Part shown: in pieces, positions 36,570 through 49,200 of the stretch | Layout: each line of letters opens with the position of its first letter | Numbering within the stretch: the stretch's first letter is position 1 | NCBI GenBank assembly: GCA_021613335.1 | Contig: JAJTWR010000017.1 | Span: forward strand, 98,501-162,500 | DNA from: Whitmania pigra | Lineage: Eukaryota; Annelida; Clitellata; Hirudinida; Haemopidae | Length of the DNA: 64,000 nt | Reading direction: 5' to 3' | The notes under the pieces: generated by a model | What the model was told of the DNA's origin: nothing | The model's input: only the letters and a program-made list of their open reading frames with translations | Database searches by the model: none | Made by a program: the position numbers and the translations under genes

Positions 36570-37059
36570 ATTTAACCAGTAGCAGAGTTTGTTTCGTGCT
36601 CACATTTTTGGAGCGAGGCTTTCGGGCACAAGAACAAAATTAATTGGTGCACAATTTGATGAACTTGTTTTGTTCTCAATTTGGGGTTAAAATTTGTTAC
36701 ATTTGATTCAATTTTTAATGCCTACAAGATATTCGATTAAAAATTAATACAGAATTCAAATGAACTCAGTAAATCCCTCCCACAAACGTTTCTCGAAAAA
36801 ATTATATTTTGGCTTCATGAACAATGGTCTATGTAATGAGGAAATACAAAATATTGGTTAGTTACGATCTATATTTTAGAAACTATTGTCATTTTTACAT
36901 GGCCACCCTAGTTTTAAAATTTTGATTTTTCAAAAAATCAGCCACACATAGGCATTATTGTCACTAAGGTAGAAAAATGAATTTTGGTGAATTTGTCTCG
37001 TTTGTTTAAATAAAGACTTATTTAAATTTTGACAATTATTAATAAAAACCTCATATATT
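36570..37059. other. 3' UTR of CLK and start of tandem duplication
   Basis: Includes the probable 3' untranslated region; an AATAAA occurs at about 37008. No further gene. Confidence 0.4.
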
Positions 37060-38360
37060 CTGAACCGTATTCCTCAAAAACAATGATTCACAAAATGTAT
37101 ATTTTTTTATTTAAGAATATATAACTAGGCGAATAAACTCACCAAAAAATAATGTTCTATCTTATTACGACAGTATTTATGATGAATTATGTGTGGTTGA
37201 TTTTCAGAATAGTGAATGTTTTTATTGAATTTATTTTTATTAAGGCTTGCAGTACATTTCCAAATTTCTGACATGTTGTAAATCGATATTAGATTTATAA
37301 ACAAAAAATAAACAAAAAACATTTGACCACATTGTTGTGATAAATGGATCTAAATATTGCTACATTTTGAATTTTTGTTGAATTCAAAATCTTATAAAAC
37401 AAAAACTACCTGACATGTTATTTGTTAAATAAGTTTAGTTTTCCAATTATTTAACCTCAAAATAGGAAATTTGAAAAAGTCACATATTTTCATCAACATT
37501 CCTCAAAAATCATGAATAAAAAAATATTCATTTATTAATCATTTAATAAGTTGTAATTAGGCAAACAAACCCACCGAAAATTATTGCTGTATCTCACAAC
37601 AATAGTTATGGTCAGGGTTGCCAGTGTTGGGTTTATAAGCCAATATCTTGGCTTTTTTGACAAATTATGACCCGATCTGGATTTCTAGGTGTTTTGTTTG
37701 GAAATCTGGGTGGTTTTGGAAAAATTAATTTTTGGGGTAAAAATAATATTCTGTAAGGTTATTTCATTTATCTCGTCAATAAAGAACCTTAATCACTACC
37801 GATTTTCTTCTTTTCCGCCATCTTTGTACGCTCGTACCGTATTTTTTTAAACAATGGACGGTGACGCATTTACTCCAGTTGCTAACAGTGTTGATCCACC
37901 TCGTAAGAAAGCTAAGATGTGCTCCAATCAGGCATTTAATGATGATTGGTAATTGGACATCAAACTAAAGGACTGGATACATGCAGATCCAAACAATCGC
38001 TTTGGAGTAAAATGTAAAGTTTTTCATGCTTTCTGAATAACACTAATGTAAAGACACTGACTGAATTTTTGAGTCAAAATAAAATTATGTTTGACATTTT
38101 TCCTTAATAATCTGATCTTTATTTAATTGGGAACCCATGGATATGTTTAATAACATAAATCGTAATTAAAACATGATAATAATTGCCAATTAAAGATGGC
38201 TTAACATGATCTGGGTTTCTTGGTTTTGTTGGTCGGGCGATCTGGGTTTTTTTCAAAAATCTCACTGGCAACCCTGGTTATGATACATTCATTACTCGTG
38301 CCTGATTTTAGAAACGTCAATGTTTTTCTAATTTAGTTTATTTTTAAAATTTTCTAAATT
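37060..38360. repeat. Old tandem duplication, second copy interrupted
   Basis: The first copy (about 37060-37290, starting ttcctcaaaaacaatg) and the second (about 37490-38360, starting ttcctcaaaaatcatg) align through caccaaaaaataatgttc/caccgaaaattattgctg and tgattttcagaatagtgaatg/tgattttagaaacgtcaatg, roughly 430 bases apart. The second copy is split by the hAT element at 37613-38276; removing it restores the alignment. The copies are clearly diverged, so the duplication is old. Confidence 0.6.
37605..38284. mobile_element. hAT transposon relic with 8-base TSD
   Basis: The element 37613-38276 has ends CAGGGTTGCCAGTG, inverted at the right, flanked by GTTATGGT and GTTATGAT (seven of eight bases agree). 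Inside, ATG at 37854 opens MDGDAFTPVANSVDPPRKKA, and past a stop the frame reads LDIKLKDWIHADPNNRFGVK. That resembles the N-terminal region of hAT transposases before their zinc finger. The rest of the transposase is deleted. Confidence 0.85.
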
Positions 38361-39135
38361 TGAGAGACATTGATATGAATTACCTTTATTAATATAAAGA
38401 AAATAAATGAAATAGGATTAAACTTGGAAATCTTCAATAGTTTACGAAATTAGACATTCGAGACATCGACTTACTTTCCCACGAGAAGCTTTGGAAGTCA
38501 CCAATTTAAGCAAACAACATGCGCATCCAAAATGATCTGAAAATGCTTAGGTTTATAAATCTTTCCCTCTTTAGGAATGATTCAGGAATTTTGAATCGTT
38601 TGTTGATAACATGCATTCCGACTAGTACCTACAAACACACTTCAAGAAATCTTGAATAATTAGCAATTTATCCTTGAACTAATTTAATAAATGTTACTCC
38701 AAAGGTTAAAAACTCTCCTGACTATTAATTCTTTGATACAACCACCATCGCCATTTCCTTCCACTGGTTTAATGAAGATTGGTGAACATTCCCCATGATT
38801 ATGTTTTCCTGTAACCAACTATTTAATAATCATGTTAATACATTTTTTCATACGTCTTCAAGAAAATAAAAACACAGGCACAAAGCAAAGCTTTAACTTG
38901 CTCACAAAAACATTTCATTATTTTTGACGAATCATAATCAGGCAAGCTACTTGAAAGGTACATCACTGATCTACAATGTCTGATATCCTACGAAGTTCAT
39001 TTTAAATTCTCACGCAAATTTTTCTGCAGGCATGATTTCAACTTGTATTGTCAACGATTTGAACTAAATCTGTCACTACTGAGAAACAATGACGAAACGT
39101 TTTCGCGTGAAAAGGACGAACAACTTTTCATCTTC
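38361..39135. other. Intergenic stretch
   Basis: AT-rich DNA between convergent genes. The right part should hold the 3' untranslated region of the 39.1-42.2 kb gene. No repeat or frame recognised. Confidence 0.35.
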
Positions 39136-42100
39136 TCAGACGTTACTTTCTTCGAGCATATCGAGGAGAGAATCAACATTTTCGTCGGAAATGCCAGGAT
39201 TAAATTGAGTATTTAAAGTTCTGCATTCGATGACTCGAGGTTTCAAAAATGTTTCTTTTGCAACATTTTCTCTGTTAATGCTGAGAACGTGGGGAAATTT
39301 ACTTTCCAAACCTGGTAAAGATTTGGATCGGATCTTCTTGCAGTTCTTTGATGTTTTAACATTATTCGGACCAGTAGGCCACAGGCTCAAATCTCGAACC
39401 GGAATTTCTTCTGTTCGTGACCTTTTGACCTTTCTAGGTAACTGAACGCAGTTTTTCAAAAGAGAATCTAAATCAACATCATCTGACCACGGGGAATTGA
39501 TGAGCACCAAATCATCGATTGATTCCTCAAGCCGGTTTGAATTCTTTGATTTAATGGAATCACAAATTAACGAATGTACAACGTCCTCATTTTTTCCGCA
39601 ACTTTTTGAATCACTTTCTTTTTTATTAAATTTCAAGGAATGTTCCACTGTTTGCACAATATTTTGATTATTCATACCTCCGCTTACTTCATTCCTTATC
39701 ACGTGACTTTCATCGTGGCTGGATGTGGAACTCCTTTGGCACTTACTACCTGTTCCAAATATAATCATTATTCATTGTCTTCGATTACATCATCATCAAC
39801 ACTACAATAGTCATTATATCAATTATTTGCATTATCATTAACGACCGTTGTATCTAGCCTGCAAATGGTGGTCCAACGTTGTCTGGCCGACATCGAATCT
39901 TCGTGTTTCAGAAACATTTTTTGACTTAAACGAATGTGGACTGGACAAATATCCCTGTCTTGAGTGAGATTCGCTTTCATTCTCAGCTTTTTTGTTGATT
40001 TCTTTCGGCACAACCGTCAACAATCCATCTGAATGAGATGCCCTTTTAACGGATTCATCTACAGAAAGAAGGAGAAAGTTGTTTGTCTGTTTTGGAAGTT
40101 CAAACGGCGGTGAAGATGTCTGACGAAATTGAGGAGAATCTTGAAAGAAGGGATTCAAAGATAAGGAAGGATTTTGAACGATCGACTGATCGCTGAATAA
40201 TGGAGTTGTTTTACTGTGAGAAGTAATGGAGCAGTGAAATGCCCTGCTGCTGGGAGCCGCGGGAGAAAGGGGAGCAGGTGATGATGATGATAACGATGCC
40301 GACGGAATCGGTTTGCACGATGGTTTCAGAAACAACGAAGGTGATGATGGCGACGATGAAGAAAGATTTGATGTTTGACACTTGATTGGATCGAGAAGAG
40401 ACGAATGGAATTTTGAAGAGTTATGAGACATTGAAGCCATCGACAGGTGATTGCCGTTTTGATGTTCGAGAAAGAAAGGAACTCTGATCTTGAAGACGCT
40501 CTTCCTGAAGTCAACAATTAACTGGGAAACATCCACTGTCCTCGGCAGTTCAACACTGATTTCCTTCGTCAACCTCCTCACACCGTCCATTCTTCCTTCA
40601 TTCCCCTCGTCATTCTCCACGGATTCAGTTTTTCGTTCGTGTCCCTCCCTGTAGCGCAGAGTTGATCCCAGTCCTCCAGAGTCCACGGCAGGTTTGATGA
40701 CATCGGGTGAGTATTTGACGCCGGGTGAGATTTTGGGGGGAGAGGCAGATCGAGGTGAAATAACTGGAGAGAACAAGGAAGGCAGAGACTTTGATGACAG
40801 GAATGAGAGTGAAGCAAGAGGACTCAACGGAGAAGTTGCTCCAAACAGGATCACTGTGTACCCATCGTTGGTCACGTGATGAGTGACGTCATAGGTGAAA
40901 CATCCCATGATGACGTCGATGTGGTATGCAAGCTGCAATGAATCATCGTAACAAAACTCATTGATCCATCATCTTGCAAATCTTTCGAGTTCAACTCACT
41001 GGAGTTCCCTCCCTGTCTCGAACGATCGTAGGTTTGACGATGTTCCTAATCTCGTCCATGGTTTTCATTCCATCTGATCGTCTGTCTCGCTGTTCTTTAC
41101 TTTGGTCGTCGTCTTCTTGAGAACTTCGTTCTCTGCGTCTCCTCGCCCTCCTAATGACGTGAGTCAATTTATCGCAGTTTCCGATGTGCATATCCAACAT
41201 CTTTTCCACCTCCTTCTCTTGGTGCATCTGTTAATTATTCACGACTTCTTAATGACGTCATTCAGCGATTCACAGCTGATCACTTTCAGTGCTTTCAGCA
41301 CAGTCATTCAAACAAACCTCAAACAGGTGCGAACAAACAATTTTTTCTGAAACTATTGGTAATATTTATAATATTCAATTGCAAACATTCATGATATCCT
41401 ACCTTGCTTCCCCATAAACCGAGTTCTTTTAGTCGTTTTTCAATCTCTTTCTCCTTCTCCACATCTCCATACTTGATGACGTCACTGGACTTGGACATGG
41501 AGAGAATTTCCAACTTGAATTTCTAAGAGAGTTCAAATTGAACATTTAATCTTGATTTTAAATTCCACGTAAAATTTGAATCACAAATGTGAAGCGATGA
41601 AAGAATTGTTTGTCGAGCAAGTAAAAACACTCATGTAAATGAGCAAAGCATAACAAATGCAAGCTAATCCCGGTATCTCGTGAACGCCAAAAATTCAGAA
41701 AATTTTCTGAAATTCGTCGGCTAAGAAACGATTTTCGAAATATTTTACACGAATTACGTATATCCCCTTTCAATTTTTCTGCACCCACAATTTTTGCAAA
41801 TGGTAACATAAATTGCATTTATGTCCGAGTATTTTCGGCTTAGGGGAACGTAACTTTGATCATTTTAATGTCAAAGTTCTTAAAAATAATTTATGAATTC
41901 TCTTGGAAATAGAAAATGATAAAACTGATGCATGTTATTCGTTCTACGAGAAAATAAACGAGAACACAAAGCATCGAATGAGTGAAAAATACCCACCTTC
42001 AATGAAACAACATCTCATTTAAAAGTTACCTTTTAAATACTTCTCACAAGCATCCACCTATCAACAAAAACAACAACATTTTCAATAAATCGAGGCTCGA

Positions 42101-42167
42101 AGCGAATTGTATGCGATGTTTAAATTCTGTCACATCATTATTGGCTCACCTTTGCCTCTACCTTCAT
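39136..42167 (-). CDS. Unrecognised Ser/Pro-rich gene with coiled-coil start
   Basis: Well-phased exons: 41403-41522, 41000-41227, 39846-40932 and 39136-39749 (stop), coding 682 aa. Two likely first exons, 42150-42167 (MKVEAK) and 42030-42057 (VDACEKYLK), agree with each other, but the second does not match the phase of 41403-41522, so a micro-exon or other start is missing. In order: a charged helical region (KEIEKRLKELGLWG; EVEKMLDMHI), a strongly basic stretch (RRARRRRERS), a conserved-looking patch with AYHIDVIMGCFTYDVTH, a long Ser/Pro-rich part, and an acidic C-terminus (SDENVDSLLDMLEE). The piece ISVELPRTVDVSQLIVDF resembles a beta-strand pair of CS/PIH-type domains, but weakly. An RFX X-box-like site lies 90 bases upstream, hinting at a ciliary role. 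No family is assigned. Confidence 0.7.
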
Positions 42168-42258
42168 TAGCTGAGAACTCGCACGCTTGCTTGGGCTATG
42201 TCGCCTCCTAACAACGTACACTGTTTTTATGCACTTGTTCGTTGTCCGCATTGCGTAG

Positions 42259-42273
42259 GTTTCCAAGGATGAC
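42259..42273. promoter_or_regulatory. Candidate RFX X-box
   Basis: GTTTCC AAG GATGAC fits the X-box consensus RYYNYY-N(1-3)-RRNRAC exactly. It lies 92 bases upstream of the putative minus-strand start at 42167, the usual distance for RFX-controlled ciliary genes. X-boxes also occur by chance, so function is inferred from position. Confidence 0.4.
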
Positions 42274-43287
42274 AACAAATAAGAGACAATTCACGTAGGT
42301 ATTTTAATTCAGTTTTATTGTTTTCCCACGAAAATTCCAGGAATTATCATATGCTCCTTAATGAGCTTGAATAATTTTTGTGGGAATTCATGACAAATGG
42401 ACAACATAACTGATATTCACGTATTTTAACGAATACGACTTTACCCGACTTCATGACTTGACCTATAAAACAAATAGTGATGTAACCCATGTCATGACAT
42501 AATGTCTTAATCATAACAACACGAGTTAAAAGGTCAAATAATAAATTTCACACGGTTGTAAAACATGTCATTTTTTAAACTATTAATTGCTACTATTATT
42601 AAGCACTTTAAGGCTGTTGTAGAAGCTTTCATTCGCGTTGCCTTGCATCTCTTGGTCGAATGAATTTTTTAAAATGTGGTAGAAACATGTGACAGCTACG
42701 TACGATAGCAACAACAATAAGTTGAACATAAAACGATTAAACATTGATCTTGACTATATCGGCTCCCTATCGACTGCTAATGGAACGTAAAGTTTGGAGG
42801 TCATTCACAAAGCCGCTTCGTATAAGGTGTTTCCAACAACTCACTCGTGCCTTTAAGGGATTAAATTCCGGTTGAAGTGCTTCTTGTCAACCTGTGGTCT
42901 GCTTGTCCCCCACCAACACGAACAACTGAATCATTAAAAATTCGGTGTGGCGAGGTTACCTTTGGGGCAAATATCAAGCAAGTGTCAAATAATTGATAAC
43001 TCCATTGCTCCAAATTTCTTTAAAAAATTCCAGGCACATGTGGCTCAAAGCTCAAAAGACCAAAGAAAATTAAGAAGCATATATTCTAAATTTTAAACGT
43101 TACGCTAATAAATAAAATGTAACCATAAAACAATCCAAAACTGGCACATCATTGGAGTTCAAATTATTGGAAAATATTTAATTACATGCAAAACCTTGTT
43201 TGTATGAAAACAAAGAATAAACTAGAATGTTAAAAACAAGCGTCAGGAACATCGGGTCCAGAAAAATTTTATCGACGAACGACGAAA
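42274..43287. other. Intergenic, including DNMT1 3' UTR
   Basis: No gene or repeat recognised. The right end holds the 3' untranslated region of DNMT1. Confidence 0.4.
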
Positions 43288-46200
43288 TCATTCGGCAGCA
43301 GAAAGCAGGAGAGCCTTCTTGATCTCGAGTCCGATGTGGCGAGCCATCGGAGGAGGAACCGCATTTCCGACCTGTCTGTGCTTGTCCAGGATGGTGCCGT
43401 AGAAACGGTAAGAATCCGGAAATCCCTGAGACCTTGCACATTCGCGAACGCTGACAACCCTGTGCTGTTCTGGGTGAAGAACCCTACCCTGCTTTCCCAT
43501 CGGCTCGGGATTCGTCACGGTCGTGCTGAAGAAACCTTCCCATTCCAGACGTCCATAGAGGCCGGCCCAGTGGTTGTGCCTGTTTCCGGTATGGGGCAAA
43601 CACCAGGGGATGAGAGTGTTGAATTGGCGATAGACGGGGTCGCACTGCTTGCCCTCCGCGCACGAACAAACCCCCCTCAAACATCCGTCCGGACCTCGTC
43701 CCGCACGTTTGTCGTCGTGGGTGTATCTGAGCACTTTTGAACTGGTTCCATCCTTGAGAGGGATTTCGACGTTAGGTAGATCTCTCCAATCCGATCCCGG
43801 TGCAAGTGGAATGAACTGCATCCTTGCCAACACGAGTGCACTCATCTCTTTACAAACATGGTCGAGAAGAACTGCATTCACGCTAGACAGAGGCCTGATA
43901 AGTCTCTGGAAGTGGCTTATGGCATCCCCCGAATAACTGGCCTCCTCTCGTCCGGTTCCATTCTGAATGTGGGGCAAGTCGGACATGGCATCACGGACGG
44001 TTATCGTGCGCAACGGAGCCGATCCTGACAAGCGATCGACGCATCCCTCGAATTTTTTGTTGTCGACGACAACAGAAAGCTGCATCCCCCTTGGCGAAAA
44101 TGAATGGACTGGCTCCGGATAAAAGGGAAGTTTATATCCAGGAGCTGCAGCGAGAATAATCGCTCTGCGACGCGTTTGGGGAACTCCGTAACAGCCAGCC
44201 TGCAGGATTCCAAACGTGCACTGGTAGCCCATACTGATCAGACATCTCAACGCCAATTTCAGCACAACACTGCGCTTGAAAGAGACAAAGTTCCGGACGT
44301 TTTCCAAGATAAAGTAGCGAGGACGGTAGTAATCACAGTAGCTGAGGTAACTGGCAATGAGAGAATTCTTGAACTTGCTGTATTCCCGCTGGTTGAACCT
44401 GTTCATGCCGCTGAAACCCTGGCACGGGGGTCCTCCGCACAGGAGGTCGACTTCTCCACGACAAGGAAGTTTTTGGCCGTCGCGACTCGTCGTGGCACCG
44501 GAAATGGCCAGTCTGAGGAGTTCGTTGCAGTCGTCCGTGAATACAACGCTCGAGGGGTTGTTGAGGCGAAACGCTTGAGCGGCTGCTTCGTCTTTTTCGA
44601 TGGCCCATCTGAAAATTTAGTCGGGGTTATGATTGCAATTACAACTGAAGTTGCTGGGGTCAGAGTTTAAAGCAAATCGTAAATGTAATTTTAAATCAAA
44701 AATATGTAGCTGGCCAAATGAACTCAAGAGCTTACTTTGTTTCTACAATTCCTGCCTGGTGAAGTCCCTCTGACAGACCTCCACACCCAGCAAAGACATC
44801 AAGACATTTCAACGGTTCCATCTGCTTCTCTTCAACTTCCGATTGATTTCTGGCCTTACCTTTGCCCTTTCCCTTGTTTTTTCCTTTGTTGTAGTTTAAA
44901 CTCCATGCTTCTCTTGGAACCTCAATGATCTTTTTAGTGTCAGGGTCATAAGCTTCGGTGAAGTAAAATCTGTCGGTGCCTTCATTGAAGTATTTGTTCA
45001 GGATGTGAACACTATTCAAACCAAGATCTGCTTCATCAAAATAGGCAACCTGAGTAGAGAAACAGAAAAGATTTGTAGTAAGAATGCCACTAATAACTTT
45101 AAATAATTTCATAACGCTAAAGAAATGCACTCACATCACATTTGCCTTGAAAATCCTGCAAAGAAACAACAACATTTTCCTCACTCCAGTAGAGGAGATT
45201 TAAATCCAAGGTGTGGTTGGCAGAGACTCCTTTGTGCGTGTTTTCTGGTCGATAAAATTTCCTCACCACAAAACGAACGTCATCCGTCTTCGGATTGATT
45301 GTTTTATCAAAAGCAAAAACATTGCTTTTCACATAAATTGCCAAAACCTGTGCAACTCTGAAAGGTTCGGGAACTTCTTCATTAGAACCCTTGATGTAGT
45401 CCGACTTCCTGTACATCTCGGTGTAAGCACTTTCTCCAAACAATCCTGTGCTCTTTGATTGCAGATTAGATTGAGCTTTAGCTTGTTTTATGGAGAATTC
45501 AAATGAATCTGGATCAAAATAAGCACAATCTCCAACTTTCAGGTTGAATCCACGATACTTCAATTCCTTGAAAAATGTCTTGTTTTTCGATGAAACGACC
45601 CCAAAAAGATTGCCCTCGTTACTCTGAACTCGATCGACATCCTCCGTGGTTAACTTTTCGACAAGAACAGGTTTTTCAGTAAGTTTTCGGTCGTTGATTT
45701 TGACACAAGAAGGACAACAAGAGTCAGGATGAATAAGTTTAGGAGTGTGAGGTTCATCTACCTCCATTGTCTCAACATTCTCCTTGTTTTCATCCCTGCC
45801 TTCAGAGAAAAGATTATTTTTTATGACAACATCACCAGAATCCCGAGAATCAAAGTCAAGGAATCTGGCATGTTCTTGGTCATACCACTTTTGGCAAAAG
45901 AATATTTTGTCATCGCTGTCCTCATCTTTGATCATGAAATCGTTGTAACGACCGGCAAAGAATTCGTCACTGCGATGTTTAATGTACGTCACTTTGACTC
46001 CATAAGTGACAAAGCAGAGAGGAGAATCCTGACAATCATCAACTAAAAACAGTTCTTTTGCATTTGATGCTTCCCCCAGAATGGTATCACTGCCCCGATT
46101 CAGCCACCTGAAAAATCCACAAGAAATGCATTTTACTGATCCAAAGAAATGATAAATGCTTTAAAACTGAAATAGTGCTATTTGCTTGCCTGCCTATTGC

Positions 46201-49200
46201 CCAATACACCACAACAAACCTTGCATGGAAGAGTTTTTCCCCAGATTTTGAATCTTGCCACATGCTCCTCACCTGAGCAATATACATGGGTATGGAAGGG
46301 TCGTCCGGCCTCACAAATACATGATCACCCAAACATATCGACTCGTCGTTGACAACAGCTGCACTGTAAAATATCTTGTGATTGATGTTGGTCGTCAGAG
46401 GCTCTCCTGACCATTCAACTTTGACATCGGACACCTTCCCTAAGCATTTGTGAATTAAATCATTACACAAATTTCCTGAAACATTGATTAGTCAATCATT
46501 AAGTCATACAGAATGAAAAAATCCAAATACCTTGTAAGATCAGAAATGACAATATACAAACCTATTTTGTGCACCATAGAACTCTTGACATCGACTTCTG
46601 CAACATCTTCCTTGCTTTTATCTCTCTTTCCATCCTTCTCGGACTCCTCGGCATCGTCCGCGACGTCGTCTTCTTCCGCTTCCTTCGCCATCATGTAAGG
46701 ACACCTTCTGGCGAGACAGGCCTGTTTCGAGCGACCCGTCCCTCCGAACTTCACCATGTCCGAGCAAGATCTGCACTTGCCGCAATCCGGAAGCTGACAC
46801 GCTTCGCAAACTCCGCAACGTCGCCGCTTCGTCGTGCCGAGCGACTCGTCGTCTGCCTCCAACTGACCTTTGAACATGGAATCGAAGACGTCTCTCACGA
46901 GAGGAGTCACGCAGGCCATGGAGTCCTGCTTCTTGGAAGCGACGGTTTTGTTCTTCCCCTCGGACGTTCGAGCTTTGAACCCCGAAGCGGCTCCTCGCCT
47001 CCTTCCGAGCACGACTCCGGTGAGTTCGACGAGGGTTCGCACGCACGGTCGGGCGACGAGGACGGCCTCGTCGTCTGCGGCAGCGTCGTCGTAGCTCAGG
47101 ATTTGATCGACGACGAATTGGGAGTGTCGAAGTAACGAGTCCTCGGTGAAGCCCAATCGGCCGCCGGAGACGGAAGCCCCTCTTCTTGGAACAGTAATCT
47201 GCAATCACCACAACAATCACATAAATATCTGCAAACACCACAATAATCTCTACCTACTTATCACATCATGTCTTCTGTATTTTTATAAATGTGGGTATTT
47301 ATTTTTAATAATCATTAATCATTACCAAGACTGAGAATTCTTTAAAAAATAGGAATCCACAAAAGACTCAAACCATTTCATGATGGTGAAGGAAACATCT
47401 CGATTAGCTCAATGTTCAGCTAGAACACCGCTCACCTGTATCCTGTTGACGAGGTCTTCGTAGGTCGGCATTTCCTCCTTCTCCGTGGCATCCTTCAGGA
47501 ATTCGATGACGACCTTCGACAGTTGCACCTTGTCCGCAACTGCATCCCAGAACGGTTTGTAGGCCTCGCTCGGACTCGAGAGAATGTACTCCGCAAAGGC
47601 AGTACTGAAACCTACCACCGGGTTCTCGCCGCCGTCAAAACCCGTCGTCCACCACTCGTTTATGGGTCCCATGTTTCGCGTGCATATCCCCCCTAAATTT
47701 AATATCACCATCGGTCTTATTTGTTCGGCACCAAAGTAAAACTTGTTTCCACATTTTATCCTTAATAAATTTCTCACTACATCAAAAAGTTGCTTAATAA
47801 ACATCTATGATGATATGAATTAATTAGTTTCACGTTCTCAAGACAAATGTTAATACAAATCAAAGCTAAAGTTTTAAAAAGTTCACCATCTGTGCTCGGG
47901 TTGTCGTCGTAGATGGGCTTGATGAACCCGCTAAAGTAGAGTTCGACGTTCCGTTCGAGGAGGCCGCCGTCGAACGGACAGAGGTGAGTCGACCGATCGT
48001 AAACGCTGAAAGACGTCAGTCGATGCTGAGGTCTCTCGTCAGCCTCGTTGATCTAAAAGCATTAAAAAGTTGTCCATTTTTAGTTGTTATCATTAAAAAG
48101 CAAAATAACACCATAAACAATCATTTTAACATTCTATGAAACAAATTCAAATGAGTGAGAACCTCTTGCTCTTCTCCTGTGAACAGGGACAACCTGGGAT
48201 CGGTGAGCGCCACAAATTCCTCCACGGCTTCTCCGGGGTCGCCAGGAAACATGCGGAGTTCCTTGTCGTCGAGAATTTGATGGCAATCGGAACATCTTTC
48301 TATTTTGAAACTCTTAACAACTTCGGTCGATCCTTCGACAGGTTTTATCTCAACCTCTGCAGCCTGTCAATGAGTCACTTGCATCAGTACGAATAAGAAA
48401 ACAAAATACATATTGCTTGAGAAAGATAATCTCACATACTGAAACATCTTTTGTTTTAACTTTCTTGCAAGCTTGTTCTACAGTTGTTTCTTTCTCAGTG
48501 GTACAACTTTTGCTCACATTGTGTTCAGACTTTCTTTTGTTTTTGTTTATTTGGGAAGCAAACATAGATTTTATATCTGGCTGGTTTTTGTCAGATATTT
48601 TTATTTCTTTAGATGATCTGTTCAAAAATGCAAACTTCAACTTACTGTGAATGCAAAGGCTTACATTTATTTTAATAAATCTAAATTAGACTCTACACAT
48701 CATATAAAACCATCAGTAATGTCCAGTAGCAATTGTTACTGGAATTAGTTTGCATAGCAACAGCTTTATTAAAGAATTCATTTAAACAACAATTAACAAG
48801 TATTTTAGTTTTGATAACAACTAGCAATATTTAATTACATTAACAAAGTTTCAAAATCCCATTAAGTAATCAGATTAATGTTAATTTGTTATAACAAATA
48901 AGTACGTAACTTCATCTAACTTAAGAAAGTATGCAAATTTGAAATAACATTAGTCAAAAACACTCACTTTCCTGAAGATGCCTTTTTATTCGCATCGGAC
49001 TTTTTAACTCCCTTTTTACCTTTGTAGCTATGCTTAGAACTACACGGTTGCTCGGCTTCTTCCTCATCAGCAACGTCATTTTCGCGATCTGAATGATCGG
49101 ATTCTACTTTCTGTTCTTCTTCTGAATCATCCGAAATTAAACAGTTAGAAAATTTTGGTGAAGATTTGGAACAATGACCGTCTTTCAAGTCCAGCTTCAT
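43288..49200 (-). CDS. DNMT1: DNA (cytosine-5) methyltransferase 1
   Basis: Ten exons in matched phase: 48968-49200 (start), 48440-48644, 48163-48363, 47887-48052, 47436-47692, 46562-47198, 46220-46475, 45135-46107, 44736-45049 and 43288-44608 (stop), giving 1520 aa (human 1616). In order: acidic N-terminus; a PCNA-binding-like QPDIKSMFA near residue 100; the RFTS domain ([17 protein letters not shown]); a CXXC zinc finger ([27 protein letters not shown]); an acidic linker; two BAH domains (second with [11 protein letters not shown]); the Lys-Gly linker ([13 protein letters not shown]); and the catalytic domain with [22 protein letters not shown] (catalytic Cys), [15 protein letters not shown] and QVGNAVPPP. 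It copies CpG methylation after replication. All key motifs are intact. An N-terminal DMAP1-binding domain is not seen; an upstream in-frame stop argues against a simple extension, though a missed upstream exon is possible. Confidence 0.98.

Noticed and set aside
39230..41350. Several plus-strand frames of 60-82 codons
   Set aside because: Antisense to exons or introns of the 39.1-42.2 kb minus-strand gene.
43336..43740. 134-codon plus-strand frame
   Set aside because: Antisense to the DNMT1 C-terminus.
44104..44670. 188-codon plus-strand frame
   Set aside because: It is antisense to the catalytic exon of DNMT1; GC-rich conserved codons on the other strand keep the frame open.
46569..47241. 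Long frames on both strands over the CXXC exon (188 and 207 codons)
   Set aside because: They are shadows of the DNMT1 exon 46562-47198, which has the zinc-finger motif and correct splice phases.
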